DNA of 64,000 nt, taken from positions 121,809 through 185,808 of the forward strand of contig UCLR01000036.1 in assembly GCA_900473415.1 (NCBI GenBank). Reading direction: 5' to 3'. The position numbers were made by a program, and so were the translations under genes. Positions 1 to 8,300 of this stretch are shown in pieces (position 1 is the first letter of the stretch; the number at the start of each line of letters is the position of its first letter). This DNA comes from Hyphomicrobiales bacterium. GTDB lineage: Bacteria; Pseudomonadota; Alphaproteobacteria; Rhizobiales; Beijerinckiaceae. The notes below the pieces were generated by a model. The model searched no databases. It was not told the origin of the DNA and worked only from the letters and a program-made list of their open reading frames with translations.

Positions 1-437
1 GCATCCATACCATGTGGATCCACGCCATCGAATCGACTGCACCGATCCGCTATTTCGGGCGCATCGGCCATCGCCTGCCGATCCATGCCAGCTCGACTGG
101 CCGCGCGATCCTCGCGCAATACTCCTTCGCCGAGCGCCAGGCCGTCTATCGGAAGCTGAGCTTCGAGCGCTATTCGGCGACCACCCCGATGAGCATCGAC
201 GCCGTCGAGGCCGAGCTCCGGCGCTCCGCCGCGCGCGGCTATCATTTCAGCAATGGCGACTTCAGCAAGGATCTCGTTGGCGTCGCGCTGCCCTTGCCGA
301 TCCGCCAGCGCCGGCTTTCTATCGTGGTTGCCGGCCCGCAGTTCCGCTGCCTCGACCGAGTGCCTGCCATCGCCGAGACGATCCGCTCGGGCATCGCCCG
401 CTTCGCCGCGGATCTGGAGCTGACACCGTCGGAATGA
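1..437 (+). CDS. IclR-family transcriptional regulator, C-terminal part (5' truncated by window edge)
   Basis: Only the effector-binding half is present. The reading frame is open back to the first base, so the DNA-binding wing lies outside the window. The visible 145 or so residues carry features of the IclR C-terminal domain: an RIGHRLPIHASSTGRAILA segment, where small and polar residues line the ligand pocket, then an RGYHFSNGDF stretch and a VALPLPI strand. Proteins of this family bind a small-molecule effector and repress or activate a neighbouring catabolic operon. The gene ends convergently to the flavin reductase gene about 180 bases away, so its target cannot be told from this window. 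The family call is secure; the ligand is unknown. Confidence 0.85.
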   Translation, partial: IHTMWIHAIESTAPIRYFGRIGHRLPIHASSTGRAILAQYSFAERQAVYRKLSFERYSATTPMSIDAVEAELRRSAARGYHFSNGDFSKDLVGVALPLPIRQRRLSIVVAGPQFRCLDRVPAIAETIRSGIARFAADLELTPSE

Positions 438-616
438 CGGACAAAAGCGCGCACCGGAGCGCGGCCGAGCGCCCCCGGGAGTCTTTCGCCACGATCATCT
501 GCCGAAGCGGCAGGAGGTCGGGCCCGCGCCCTCGATCGTGACGTGGCAAGCCAATCTGGTAGCCGATCCAACCGAGGGTGTTGCCGATCCTGCCACCGCT
601 CCCGACGGCAAGCCGG

Positions 617-1195
617 TCAGATGCCGGCGCCGTGCTGAAGCGGCTCGTCCAGCTTTCCATAAACGCCGCGCCAATAGAGCAGGGCGCCTTCGTCATGGGC
701 ATGGCGAAGTGCCCTGATGCGGCCGATCAGGATGGTGTGGGAGTGGCGCTCGATCGCCTCTTCCGTCTCGCAGTCGAGGACGGCCAGCGCTCCGTCGAGT
801 GTCGGTGCGCCGGTGACGAGACGGCCCCAGTGGCCTTCGCCGAAGCGGGCTTCGCCCTTGTGGCCGCCGCGGCCGGCAAAGCGGTCGGCGATGTTCTGGT
901 GGCGCGCGGCCAGCACGTTGATGGCGAAATGACCTGCTGCCTCGATTGTGGGCCAGGCCGAAGCGCCGCGATTGATGCAGACGATGACGGTCGGCGGTTC
1001 GGCCGACAGCGCGGTGAGTGACGTCGCGGTCAGGCCAGCCCGCGTGCCGCCATGCGAAGCCGCCACGATGCTGACTGCGCCCGCGACGTTGCGCATGACG
1101 CTTTTGAAGGAATCGGAATGGATATCGCTGGCGCTGAACTGGCCGAGCTGTCTGTTCATGCTGTCACCGGATTCCGGGGGCTGTTCCATCTTCAC
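617..1195 (-). CDS. Flavin reductase family protein (likely FMNH2 supplier to the neighbouring monooxygenases)
   Basis: A protein of about 192 residues with the flavin-reductase-like split-barrel fold. Visible marks are the N-terminal VAGAVSIVAA strand, the GLTATSLTALSAEPP flavin-contact segment, VCINRGASAWP, and HFAINVLAARHQ followed by FAGRGG. Such proteins reduce FMN with NAD(P)H and release it to a partner monooxygenase. The start is a GTG at 1195 or an ATG at 1189; an ATG at 1159 is also possible, and none has a strong ribosome-binding site. It lies 17 bases downstream of the GNAT gene on the same strand, so the two are probably cotranscribed. Two FMNH2-dependent monooxygenases start at 3552 and 4553. 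Pairing with them is inferred from position. Confidence 0.85.
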   Translation of the reverse strand: MKMEQPPESGDSMNRQLGQFSASDIHSDSFKSVMRNVAGAVSIVAASHGGTRAGLTATSLTALSAEPPTVIVCINRGASAWPTIEAAGHFAINVLAARHQNIADRFAGRGGHKGEARFGEGHWGRLVTGAPTLDGALAVLDCETEEAIERHSHTILIGRIRALRHAHDEGALLYWRGVYGKLDEPLQHGAGI

Positions 1196-1212
1196 TTGGT
1201 CTAGCCGGCGTC

Positions 1213-1839
1213 TTAGGCCGCGCGAACCCCATGGGCGGCCAGTCGCGCCAGGATCAGCGTTTCCTGCTTGTGCTTCAGTGCCGTCACGCGCGCCGTGGCG
1301 GCTTCGAGCGACGCGGCTGGCGCGTAGACCGGAGCGCTTCCGAGGCGACCCGTCTGGGTGCCGATGTGCTTCTCGAAGGGCAGCGAGCGATAGAGCGAGG
1401 GATCGGCCGAGACATCGAATAGCGGGCGATAGCCCAGCTTAAGGTAGAGCGTCGTTGCCTCGGGCTGGCGAAAGCCGGTGGTCAGATAGGCGCGTGTATA
1501 GCCGAGGGCCGCGGCGCGGGCTTCGAGCTCAGCGACGATGCGCTCGGCCAGGCCCTGGCGACGGAAATCGTCATGGGTCCAGATGCGCTTGAGCTCGGCG
1601 GTTTCGTCGTCATGGCTCATGAAAGCGCCGCCGGCGATGGTCCGGCCGTCACGCCGCAGCAGGATGAAGTCGCCGAGCGGTGGCGAGAAAGCCTCGACCG
1701 GATAGCGGAACAGCTCGGAGCGCGCCCCGCCGGGGCGGCTGTTTGCGCCATAGCGCCCGTCATATTCCTGGATCAGCCCCTCGACGAGCGGCTGCGCCGC
1801 CGCATCCTGATGCGACGACTGGACGATGATGTCGCTCAT
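1213..1839 (-). CDS. GNAT-family N-acetyltransferase (paralog of the gene at 5902)
   Basis: A 208-residue acetyl-CoA-dependent acetyltransferase. The acetyl-CoA loop is in the segment WTHDDFRRQGLAERIV (R-R-Q-G-L-A, about residues 92-107), preceded by the AELKRI strand and followed by YLTTGFRQPEATTLYLKLGY, the usual beta5/alpha4 region. It shares the LI-EYDGRYG start, the ELKRIW/EIKRVW strand and the SRQPEA/FRQPEA segment with the GNAT at 5902-6456, so the two are clearly paralogs. This copy has an extra C-terminal tail of roughly 40 residues. It heads a two-gene minus-strand unit with the flavin reductase. In sulfur-salvage loci such enzymes N-acetylate S-substituted cysteines before oxidation; that role is inferred here. 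Confidence 0.85.
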   Translation of the reverse strand: MSDIIVQSSHQDAAAQPLVEGLIQEYDGRYGANSRPGGARSELFRYPVEAFSPPLGDFILLRRDGRTIAGGAFMSHDDETAELKRIWTHDDFRRQGLAERIVAELEARAAALGYTRAYLTTGFRQPEATTLYLKLGYRPLFDVSADPSLYRSLPFEKHIGTQTGRLGSAPVYAPAASLEAATARVTALKHKQETLILARLAAHGVRAA

Positions 1840-2211
1840 GAGAACGACCTCGCGATGAGACCACGCAGCGATATCTGCTCGCGGGAGCAGGCGGAAGATT
1901 CAGCGTGCAATGTCGTCATTCCAATCAGCTCCCGACCTGACAGTTCGGTTTGAAACGCGCTGTCACAGATGATGGCCAAGGATTTTGGGGCGCGATGTGG
2001 CTCCCTCAAATCAAGTGAGAGCAAATAATGTTGGTGCTTGGTACGTCAAATTCGATTATCGTATATTAAATTCTATAAGATATATATCGGCGCTGAAAGA
2101 AATTAGACGTGTCTATTTTTTGTGTACTGAAAAAATACGTTTCTATTTCATCGGGAAACATTGGATTTTTCTGCTTATGGTCGGGCGCGGGCTCGTGCTG
2201 AAGACCCGGCA
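1840..2211. other. Intergenic region with an AT-rich core
   Basis: This 372-base stretch separates the start of the minus-strand GNAT from the end of the LysR gene. I see no convincing gene. Bases 2030-2170 are strikingly AT-rich for this genome, with runs such as tatatatcgg and gtctatttttt. The region should hold the promoter of the GNAT/flavin-reductase unit. A short frame at 1836-2024 has no recognisable protein features. Confidence 0.7.
2107..2148. promoter_or_regulatory. Pair of direct repeats ACGTnTCTATTT, 30 bp apart
   Basis: ACGTGTCTATTT at 2107-2118 and ACGTTTCTATTT at 2137-2148 match at 11 of 12 positions. They are exactly 30 bases apart, about three helical turns, so a regulator could bind both on one face of the DNA. 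They lie in the AT-rich stretch upstream of the minus-strand GNAT/flavin-reductase genes. The CysB-type regulator encoded next door is an obvious candidate binder, but nothing in the sequence proves it. Confidence 0.4.
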
Positions 2212-3138
2212 TCATCTCGGTTCCGCTCCAATCGCCGAGCGGACGATGGAGGCCGACAGCTCGGGTCGGCACAACTCGATGAAGCGGTGAGCATAGCCGG
2301 GCAGAAAGCGCCCGCGCGGAACTGCGATGTAGGAGGTCGCCTCGGGGAACAGGCCTTCGGCGACCTTGACCAGATCCCCGTCGCGTTCCGGGTGATAGGC
2401 AACCTCGGTGATGATACCCAGGCCCAGCCCGAGCGCGACATAGGATTTGATCACGTCGGAATCGATGGCCGAGACGACGATGTCCGGCGCGAGGCCCCGA
2501 TCATGGAAGGCCGCGTCGATCAGCGGGCGGCCGGTGAAGCCCTGGCCGTAGGTGACGATCGGCCTCTCCGCGATCGTGGCGAGGTCGATGTCGGCGCGGC
2601 CGGCGAGCGGATCGGTCCTATCGGCGATGACGATGTGTCGCCACGTATAATAGGGAAAGGCGACGAGTTCGGCCGCCTGCGACAGGCTCTCCGTCGCGAT
2701 GCCGATATGTGCGCTTCCTTCTCGCAGGCGGGCGACGATCTCGGTGGGGTCGCACTGCTTGAGCGAAAGCCTGACGCGCGGAAACTCATCGCGGAACTGC
2801 TTGATGACGCAGGGCAGCACATAGCGCGCCTGGGTGTGTGTCGTGGCGATCACGAACTCGCCCGAGGCGGGATCGCGCAGGTGATCGGTGACGCGCTTGA
2901 TGCTCATGGAATCGGCGAGGATGCGCTCGACATAGCTGATGACCGAGCGGCCCGCTTCGGTCAGGCCCAGCATGCGCTTGCCGCGACGCTCGAATAGCTC
3001 GACGCCGAGTTCCAGCTCGAGATCCTTGATGTGCTTCGACACACCGGACTGCGAAGTGTTCAGCGCCGCGGCGGCCTCGGTGAAGTTGTATCCGCTGCGC
3101 ACAGCCTCCTGGAGAATGCGAAATTGTTGCAGATTCAT
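2212..3138 (-). CDS. CysB/Cbl-type LysR-family transcriptional regulator
   Basis: A 308-residue LysR regulator. The start is set at 3138 because the protein then opens MNLQQFRILQEAV, the standard CysB-type helix-turn-helix start; the frame could run to 3366 but that extension looks unlike protein. The winged helix has TSQSGVSKHIKDLELELG. The effector domain carries IATTHTQARYVLP, whose Thr/Thr/Gln match the sulfate or acetylserine-binding residues of enteric CysB, and also WRHIVI, PLAG and GFTGRPLIDAAF. CysB and Cbl control sulfur assimilation and alternative sulfur-source use. The gene diverges from the monooxygenase operon starting at 3552, which supports a sulfur-related role for that operon. 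Confidence 0.9.
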   Translation of the reverse strand: MNLQQFRILQEAVRSGYNFTEAAAALNTSQSGVSKHIKDLELELGVELFERRGKRMLGLTEAGRSVISYVERILADSMSIKRVTDHLRDPASGEFVIATTHTQARYVLPCVIKQFRDEFPRVRLSLKQCDPTEIVARLREGSAHIGIATESLSQAAELVAFPYYTWRHIVIADRTDPLAGRADIDLATIAERPIVTYGQGFTGRPLIDAAFHDRGLAPDIVVSAIDSDVIKSYVALGLGLGIITEVAYHPERDGDLVKVAEGLFPEATSYIAVPRGRFLPGYAHRFIELCRPELSASIVRSAIGAEPR

Positions 3139-3551
3139 CTGTGGGGCAGCGCGCTGTCCGGATCGAAGGCTTTCCGCAGCATGATAGGGCGCGCGCGCGA
3201 GGGGTTCTTTGCAAAGTCCTCGGCATCTGAAGAAGAAATTCCACGCTCGCCCCGCCTCGGACGCATGCAGGATTCTCTTGCGACGAAACCCAGGCCTTGT
3301 TCGATCGGGGCCGGGGCTATGTCCTTTGCCCTTCGCCGCGCCTGCGAAATGCAGCGATGTATTCATCGCAAAATTTCAGGCGGCGGGAGAAGAACTTCGC
3401 ATGTTGGAGAGCGTTCGGAGAAGCGCTCGATCGTTTCGCGGCCTTATGCCGGATCCATATAAGCAAAGAGCCAATCTTTATTTCATTCTGGCCGCTGATC
3501 GACACGAAACTTGGCCGATGTCGCCTTCGACGGGCGTCGACGGAGTCGATC
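3139..3551. other. Divergent promoter region, LysR regulator / monooxygenase operon
   Basis: These 413 bases lie between the CysB-type regulator on the minus strand and the first monooxygenase on the plus strand. No gene is supported. Reading frames extending the monooxygenase upstream to 3297 exist, but the ATG at 3552 has a GGAG ribosome-binding site seven bases upstream and gives the normal family N-terminus. The main visible structure is the inverted repeat at 3341-3380. Confidence 0.7.
3341..3380. promoter_or_regulatory. Extended inverted repeat, candidate operator
   Basis: The centre is a perfect inverted repeat, GCGATG-TATT-CATCGC (3354-3369). It is flanked by a second pair of arms, CCTG(CG)AAAT at 3341-3350 and ATTTCAGG at 3373-3380. 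The whole lies about 170 bases upstream of the monooxygenase start and 200 bases upstream of the LysR start. LysR proteins typically bind dyads in such divergent regions, so this is a plausible site. An RNA hairpin is the alternative. Confidence 0.4.
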
Positions 3552-4523
3552 ATGACTTATCTGCTGAGCCTTCTCGATAAGAGCCCCATTTCGGAGCGAT
3601 CCGATCCGGAGCGCGCCTTGGCCGATTCCGTCGCCTATGCGCGCCATGCCGAGAGGCTGGGCTATCATCGTTTCTGGCTCGCGGAGCACCATGGCAGCGC
3701 CGAGGTCGCCGGGGTCGCGCCGGAGATTCTCGCCGCGTGGGTCCTGGCCTCGACCGATCGCATCCGCGTTGGCTCCGGCGGCGTGATGCTGCAGCACTAC
3801 AGCCCGTTCAAGGTGGCCGAGAGCTTCAAGCTTCTGGCGGCGCTCGCGCCTGATCGCGTCGATCTCGGAGTGGGCAGGGCACCCGGCGGTTTGCCGCAGA
3901 CCACTGAGGCCCTTCAGGCCCGGCTGGACAAGTCGGCTCCGCCCGATTTTGCCGCGCTGGCCGAAGCGCTGGAAGGGCATCTGACCGGCGATCTCGCACG
4001 GCCGCTGCCGCGCGTCGCGCCCCGGCGCATCCTGCTCGGTGGCTCGCCGGAGAGCGGCGCGCTCGCCGCCCGGCTCGGTTGGGAGTTCGTCTTCGCCGGT
4101 CATTTCAATGGTGATCCGGCGCTGATCGAGGCGAGCCTCGGCGCCTATCGGGCCGGCGGCGGCCAAGCTGCGGCGCTGGCAGTGCACGCTTTCGCGGCCT
4201 CTTCCACGACCGCAGCGCGGGACGCGGTGCGCGAGACGCGCATCTTCCGCATCACGCTGTCCGATGGGCGCGCGGTGAATGTGCGTAGCCGCGAGCAGGC
4301 CGAGAGTTTCGCGCGCCAGGCGGGCGATACGAGCTTCACCATCCGTGAGACCCATCCCCACGTCATCGCCGGCACGGGCGAGGATGTGCGCGCCGAACTC
4401 GACGCGCTCGCGGCGCGCTTCGACGTGACGGAGTTCGTGCTGGACAACCCGGTTTCCGACGGCACCGCGCGGCGGCTCTCCATCGAGCTGATCGCCACTG
4501 GCGCCCGTCGCGCCGCAGCCTGA
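3552..4523 (+). CDS. LLM-class flavin-dependent oxidoreductase (MsnO8-like)
   Basis: A 323-residue luciferase-like monooxygenase. Family features are LLDKSPISE near the N-terminus, YHRFWLAEHHGSAEVAGVAPEIL (about residues 37-60), the GSGGVMLQHYSPFKVAESF strand and VDLGVGRAPGG. The enzyme should use reduced FMN and oxygen to oxidise a small organic substrate. Start at 3552 is supported by GGAG seven bases upstream. It is followed 29 bases later by a second monooxygenase of a different subfamily and then by an acetyltransferase and an amino-acid transporter. Its substrate cannot be read from sequence; context suggests an S-substituted cysteine or related thioether. Confidence 0.9.
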   Translation: MTYLLSLLDKSPISERSDPERALADSVAYARHAERLGYHRFWLAEHHGSAEVAGVAPEILAAWVLASTDRIRVGSGGVMLQHYSPFKVAESFKLLAALAPDRVDLGVGRAPGGLPQTTEALQARLDKSAPPDFAALAEALEGHLTGDLARPLPRVAPRRILLGGSPESGALAARLGWEFVFAGHFNGDPALIEASLGAYRAGGGQAAALAVHAFAASSTTAARDAVRETRIFRITLSDGRAVNVRSREQAESFARQAGDTSFTIRETHPHVIAGTGEDVRAELDALAARFDVTEFVLDNPVSDGTARRLSIELIATGARRAAA

Positions 4524-4552
4524 CCGCTCAGCCCAATCAGAAGAGACATCCC

Positions 4553-5902
4553 ATGACCGCGACCGACGTAAAGCCTGTCAAGTTCGGCATCATGCTGCAT
4601 GGCGCCGGAGGGCATATGAACTCCTGGCGCCACCCTTCCGGCCCGGCCGACGCCAGCGTCAACCTCGACTTCTACATCGACACCGCCCGCAAGGCCGAGG
4701 CCGCTGGCATCACCTTCGCCTTCGTGGCGGACGGGCTCTACATCAACGAAAAGTCGATCCCGCATTTCCTCAATCGCTTCGAGCCGCTGACGATCCTGTC
4801 GGCGCTCGCGGTGGCGACGACGAAGATCGGTCTCGCCGGCACGGTCTCGACCTCCTACTCCGACCCCTTCACCGTCGCCCGTCAATTCGCCTCGCTCGAC
4901 CTGATCTCGAAGGGCCGCGCCGGCTGGAATGTCGTCACCACGCCGCTCGAGGGCTCGGCGAAGAATTATAGCCGGCAGCATCCCGAGCATGCGCTGCGCT
5001 ATGAGATCGCCGACGAATATCTCGAGGTCACGCAGGGGCTGTGGGATTCCTGGGATGAGGACGCTGTCCTGCGCGACCGCGAGAAAGGTCGCTTCTTCGA
5101 TCCCAAGAAGCTACACCACCTGGACCACAAGGGGCGCTTCTTCCAGGTGGAGGGCCCGCTCAACATCGGCCGGTCGAAGCAGGGCCAGCCGGTGATCTTC
5201 CAGGCCGGCTCGTCGGACGCGGGCATCAAGCTCGCCGGCAAATATGCCGACGCGGTTTTTACCCATTCCCCCTCCATTGCCGAGACGAAGGCCTTCCGCG
5301 ATCAGGTGCGGGCAGCAGCCGTCGCCCATGGGCGACGGGCCGACGATGTGAAGATCTTCCCCGGCATCGGCCCCATCGTCGGCCGCACGGCGGAGGAGGC
5401 GCAGGCCAAATACGAGGCCATCCGCAACCTGCTGACGATCGACGAGGCGCTGGCCTATCTCGGCCGCTATTTCGACCATCACGACTTCTCGCAATATCCG
5501 CTCGATGCGCCTTTCCCCGAGCTCGGCGACATCGGCAAGAACAGCTTCCGCTCGACCACCGACCGCATCAAGAAGAACGCGCTGGAAAAGGGCCAGACGC
5601 TGCGCGAGGTCGCGCTCGAAGTCGCGACGCCCAAGCCCAACTTCATCGGCGCCGGCGCTCATGTGGCCGAGGAGATTATCCGCTGGATCGATGCGGGTGC
5701 GGCGGACGGCTTCATCCTCGGCTTCTCGGTGACGGCCGAGGGGCTGGGCGACTTCGTCGAGCTGGTGATTCCGGAGCTGGAGGCGAGGGGGCGCTATAGC
5801 CGCGACCTCGACGGCGAAACGCTGCGCGATCATCTCGGCCTGCCCTTCAAGCCGAGCCGTTACGCCCAGAAAGACACCGCGATCTCGCGGACGGTGGCGT
5901 GA
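4553..5902 (+). CDS. NtaA/SnaA/DszA-family FMN-dependent monooxygenase
   Basis: A 449-residue protein of the group that includes nitrilotriacetate monooxygenase, DszA and Bacillus YxeK/CmoJ. Features include FGIMLHGAGGHMNSWRHP at the N-terminus, the ADGLYINEKSIP strand, FEPLTILSALA, the segment RAGWNVVTTPLEGSAKNY (about residues 122-139), and QAGSSDAGIKLAGKYADAVF. These enzymes take FMNH2 from a separate reductase and cleave C-N or C-S bonds oxidatively. The flavin reductase at 617-1195 is a likely partner. The downstream acetyltransferase ATG overlaps its stop (TGATG), implying translational coupling. Given the CysB-like regulator next door, I favour a role in carbon-sulfur bond cleavage, but this is inference. 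Confidence 0.93.
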   Translation: MTATDVKPVKFGIMLHGAGGHMNSWRHPSGPADASVNLDFYIDTARKAEAAGITFAFVADGLYINEKSIPHFLNRFEPLTILSALAVATTKIGLAGTVSTSYSDPFTVARQFASLDLISKGRAGWNVVTTPLEGSAKNYSRQHPEHALRYEIADEYLEVTQGLWDSWDEDAVLRDREKGRFFDPKKLHHLDHKGRFFQVEGPLNIGRSKQGQPVIFQAGSSDAGIKLAGKYADAVFTHSPSIAETKAFRDQVRAAAVAHGRRADDVKIFPGIGPIVGRTAEEAQAKYEAIRNLLTIDEALAYLGRYFDHHDFSQYPLDAPFPELGDIGKNSFRSTTDRIKKNALEKGQTLREVALEVATPKPNFIGAGAHVAEEIIRWIDAGAADGFILGFSVTAEGLGDFVELVIPELEARGRYSRDLDGETLRDHLGLPFKPSRYAQKDTAISRTVA

Positions 5903-6456
5903 TGAACGCTCGGGCTCGCGCGACGCCGCTCACGGACGTGTTCCTTTCGACCAGCCCGCGCGATCCGTTGGCGCAGCCCTTGGTCCAGGATCTCATCCGC
6001 GAATATGACGGGCGCTATGGCGACGTTCCGGGCCGCGACCCGGCGGTCGTCGAGCTGCACCGTTACGCTCCGGAGCTTTTCCTGCCGCCGCGCGGGCATT
6101 TCCTGCTGCTGCTCCGCGATGGCGAGGCGATCGCCGGCGGCGCCTTCATGCCGCATGCGGAGGACCGAACGGCCGAGATCAAGCGTGTCTGGTCCCGCCG
6201 CGATCTGCGGCGTCAGGGGCTCGCGGCCCGCGTCGTGGTCGAGCTCGAACGGCTCGCGCTGCATCAGGGCTACGCAAATCTCTACCTGACGACCGGCAGC
6301 CGCCAGCCGGAGGCCGTCGGTCTCTATCTGTCGCTCGGCTACGAGCCGAAATTCGACCTGAACGTGGATTCCACGAAGTTCAGCCTTCTGCCGTTCCGCA
6401 AGCGCCTCGCCGTGACCGAAAGCCCCTTCGTCGAAGCCTTCGCCGTCTCTGCCTGA
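5902..6456 (+). CDS. GNAT-family N-acetyltransferase (paralog of the gene at 1213)
   Basis: A protein of about 184 residues. The acetyl-CoA loop lies in SRRDLRRQGLAARVVVELE and the next strand in YLTTGSRQPEAVGLYLSLGYEP. The ATG at 5902 overlaps the stop of the monooxygenase by one base; a GTG at 5899 is also possible. Position inside the monooxygenase and transporter operon suggests that it acetylates the imported amino acid. In the Bacillus S-(2-succino)cysteine pathway an acetyltransferase acts before the monooxygenase and a deacetylase after it. No deacetylase is visible in this window. Confidence 0.88.
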   Translation: MNARARATPLTDVFLSTSPRDPLAQPLVQDLIREYDGRYGDVPGRDPAVVELHRYAPELFLPPRGHFLLLLRDGEAIAGGAFMPHAEDRTAEIKRVWSRRDLRRQGLAARVVVELERLALHQGYANLYLTTGSRQPEAVGLYLSLGYEPKFDLNVDSTKFSLLPFRKRLAVTESPFVEAFAVSA

Positions 6457-6482
6457 GCCCGCATCCTGAAGAGGATTTCGCC

Positions 6483-8252
6483 ATGACCCTCGCCGTCGAC
6501 GGCTCCGCAGCCGCCGCGTCAGTCTCGCTCACGCGTCTCGATCCGGCCGGGTCGCGCATCGTGCCGGCGCGCCACCCCTGGCGCATCGTCGGCGGAGCCT
6601 TCGCGCTCGTCGTGGTGATCGCGGTCGTCAACTCCGTGCTCGGCAATCCGCGCTGGGGCTGGGACGTCTTCGCCGAGTGGTTCTTCGCCGAGCCGGTGCT
6701 CGTGGGGCTCGGCCGCACGCTGCTGCTGACGGTGCTGGGCGCCTTCTTCGGTTTCACCATCGGCGCCCTGCTGGCACTGGCGCGGCTATCGGGCTCGGCG
6801 CCGCTGGCGGGCGTCTCCTGGACCTTCGTCTGGCTGTTCCGCTCGATCCCACTGATCGTGCTGCTGCTGATCCTGAACAATCTCGGTTACCTCTACGAGA
6901 CGGTCTCGCTCGGCGTGCCCTTCACGGGGTGGAGCTTCTTCTCCTATCCGACGACCCAGCTCATCAGCCCCTTCATGGCGGCAGTGCTGGGTCTCACCCT
7001 CAACCAGGCCGCCTTCTCGGCCGAGTTCATCCGCGGCGGGCTGCTCGCGGTCGATCAGGGCCAGCATGAGGCCGCCGCGGCGCTCGGCCTGCCCCGGCAG
7101 CGACAGTTCTTCCGTATCGTGCTGCCGCAGGCGATGCGCTCGATCATCCCGACGGCCTTCAACGACATCATCGGCCTCGCGAAGGGCACCTCCAACGTCT
7201 ACATCCTGGCGCTGCCGGAGCTGTTCTACACCGTGCAGGTGATCTACCGCCGCAATCTGGAGGTGATCCCGCTGCTGATGGTGGCGACGGTCTGGTATCT
7301 CGTCATCCTGACTGTGCTCTCCGCGGTCCAGACGCAGATCGAGCGCTATTATGCCCGTGGCGCGCTGCGCCATCTGCCACCCTCGGTCTTCGATCCGCTG
7401 CTGCGGCGCTTCGCGCGCAGGGCTGCCCCTGCGGTGGCCGCGCCTGCCGCTTCGACCGTGCGGGCCGTGTCCGCTCCGCTCGTCTGGCGTCGCGGCGGAG
7501 AGATTAGCATCCGCAACGTCTCGAAGAGCTTCGGCGATCTGAAGGTCCTGGACGACGTTTCGCTCACCCTGCCGTCAGGCTCCGTCACCGCGATCATCGG
7601 TCCGTCGGGCTCGGGCAAGTCGACCTTGCTGCGCTCGATCAACCATCTGGAGCGCCTCGACCGCGGCGTGATCACGCTGGACGGCCAGCTCATCGGCTAT
7701 CGGCAGGAGGGCGCCCTTCTCTACGAGCTGAAGGAGCGCGAGGTGCTGCGCCGGCGCGTCGATGTCGGCATGGTTTTCCAGAACTTCAACCTGTTCCCGC
7801 ATCTGACGGCGCTGGAGAACATCGTCGAGGCGCCGATCAATGCGCGCGGCGTCCCTCGCGCCGAGGCTGAAGCCGCCGCCCGCGATCTGCTCGCCCGCGT
7901 CGGGCTCTCTGACAAGGTCAACGCCTATCCGCGCCAGCTCTCCGGTGGCCAGCAGCAGCGCGTCGCCATTGCGCGGGCTCTGGCACTTCAGCCCAAGGCG
8001 CTGCTCTTCGACGAGCCGACCTCCGCACTCGACCCCGAGCTCGTCGGCGAGGTGCTCGCCGTCATCAAGGAACTCGCCCGCTCCGGAGCGACCCTCGTCA
8101 TCGTCACCCATGAGATCGGCTTTGCCCGTGAGGTGGCGGACACGGTCGTCTTCATGGATGCCGGCCGCATCGTCGAGGCGGGTCATCCCGAGAAGGTGCT
8201 CGGCGCGCCAGAGCATCCGCGCACGGCGGAATTCCTCGCCAAGGTTCTCTGA
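6483..8252 (+). CDS. Amino-acid ABC transporter, permease and ATP-binding protein fused
   Basis: A 589-residue fusion. Residues 1 to about 285 are a HisM/GlnP-type permease: several membrane segments and an EAA loop, HEAAAALGLPRQRQFFRIVLPQA. After a Pro/Ala-rich linker (about residues 310-335) comes a complete ABC ATPase with Walker A GPSGSGKST (about 373), Q-loop MVFQNFNLFPH, signature LSGGQQQR (about 486), Walker B LLFDEPTSALDPE (about 506) and switch His in VTHE. In most polar-amino-acid transporters these are separate genes. Two cognate binding proteins follow. The uptake system probably imports the substrate of the upstream monooxygenases. Confidence 0.95.
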   Translation: MTLAVDGSAAAASVSLTRLDPAGSRIVPARHPWRIVGGAFALVVVIAVVNSVLGNPRWGWDVFAEWFFAEPVLVGLGRTLLLTVLGAFFGFTIGALLALARLSGSAPLAGVSWTFVWLFRSIPLIVLLLILNNLGYLYETVSLGVPFTGWSFFSYPTTQLISPFMAAVLGLTLNQAAFSAEFIRGGLLAVDQGQHEAAAALGLPRQRQFFRIVLPQAMRSIIPTAFNDIIGLAKGTSNVYILALPELFYTVQVIYRRNLEVIPLLMVATVWYLVILTVLSAVQTQIERYYARGALRHLPPSVFDPLLRRFARRAAPAVAAPAASTVRAVSAPLVWRRGGEISIRNVSKSFGDLKVLDDVSLTLPSGSVTAIIGPSGSGKSTLLRSINHLERLDRGVITLDGQLIGYRQEGALLYELKEREVLRRRVDVGMVFQNFNLFPHLTALENIVEAPINARGVPRAEAEAAARDLLARVGLSDKVNAYPRQLSGGQQQRVAIARALALQPKALLFDEPTSALDPELVGEVLAVIKELARSGATLVIVTHEIGFAREVADTVVFMDAGRIVEAGHPEKVLGAPEHPRTAEFLAKVL

Positions 8253-8300
8253 TTTTCTCTCCAAGGCTTTGTTTTTCCGAAGATCGAAAGGCTGACGCCC

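Noticed and set aside
1836..2024. Small minus-strand frame of 62 codons in the AT-rich intergenic region
   Set aside because: No protein-like features or ribosome-binding site; it covers the probable promoter of the GNAT gene.
3297..3551. N-terminal extension of the first monooxygenase
   Set aside because: The family N-terminus begins at the ATG at 3552, which has its own ribosome-binding site; the extension crosses the inverted repeat.
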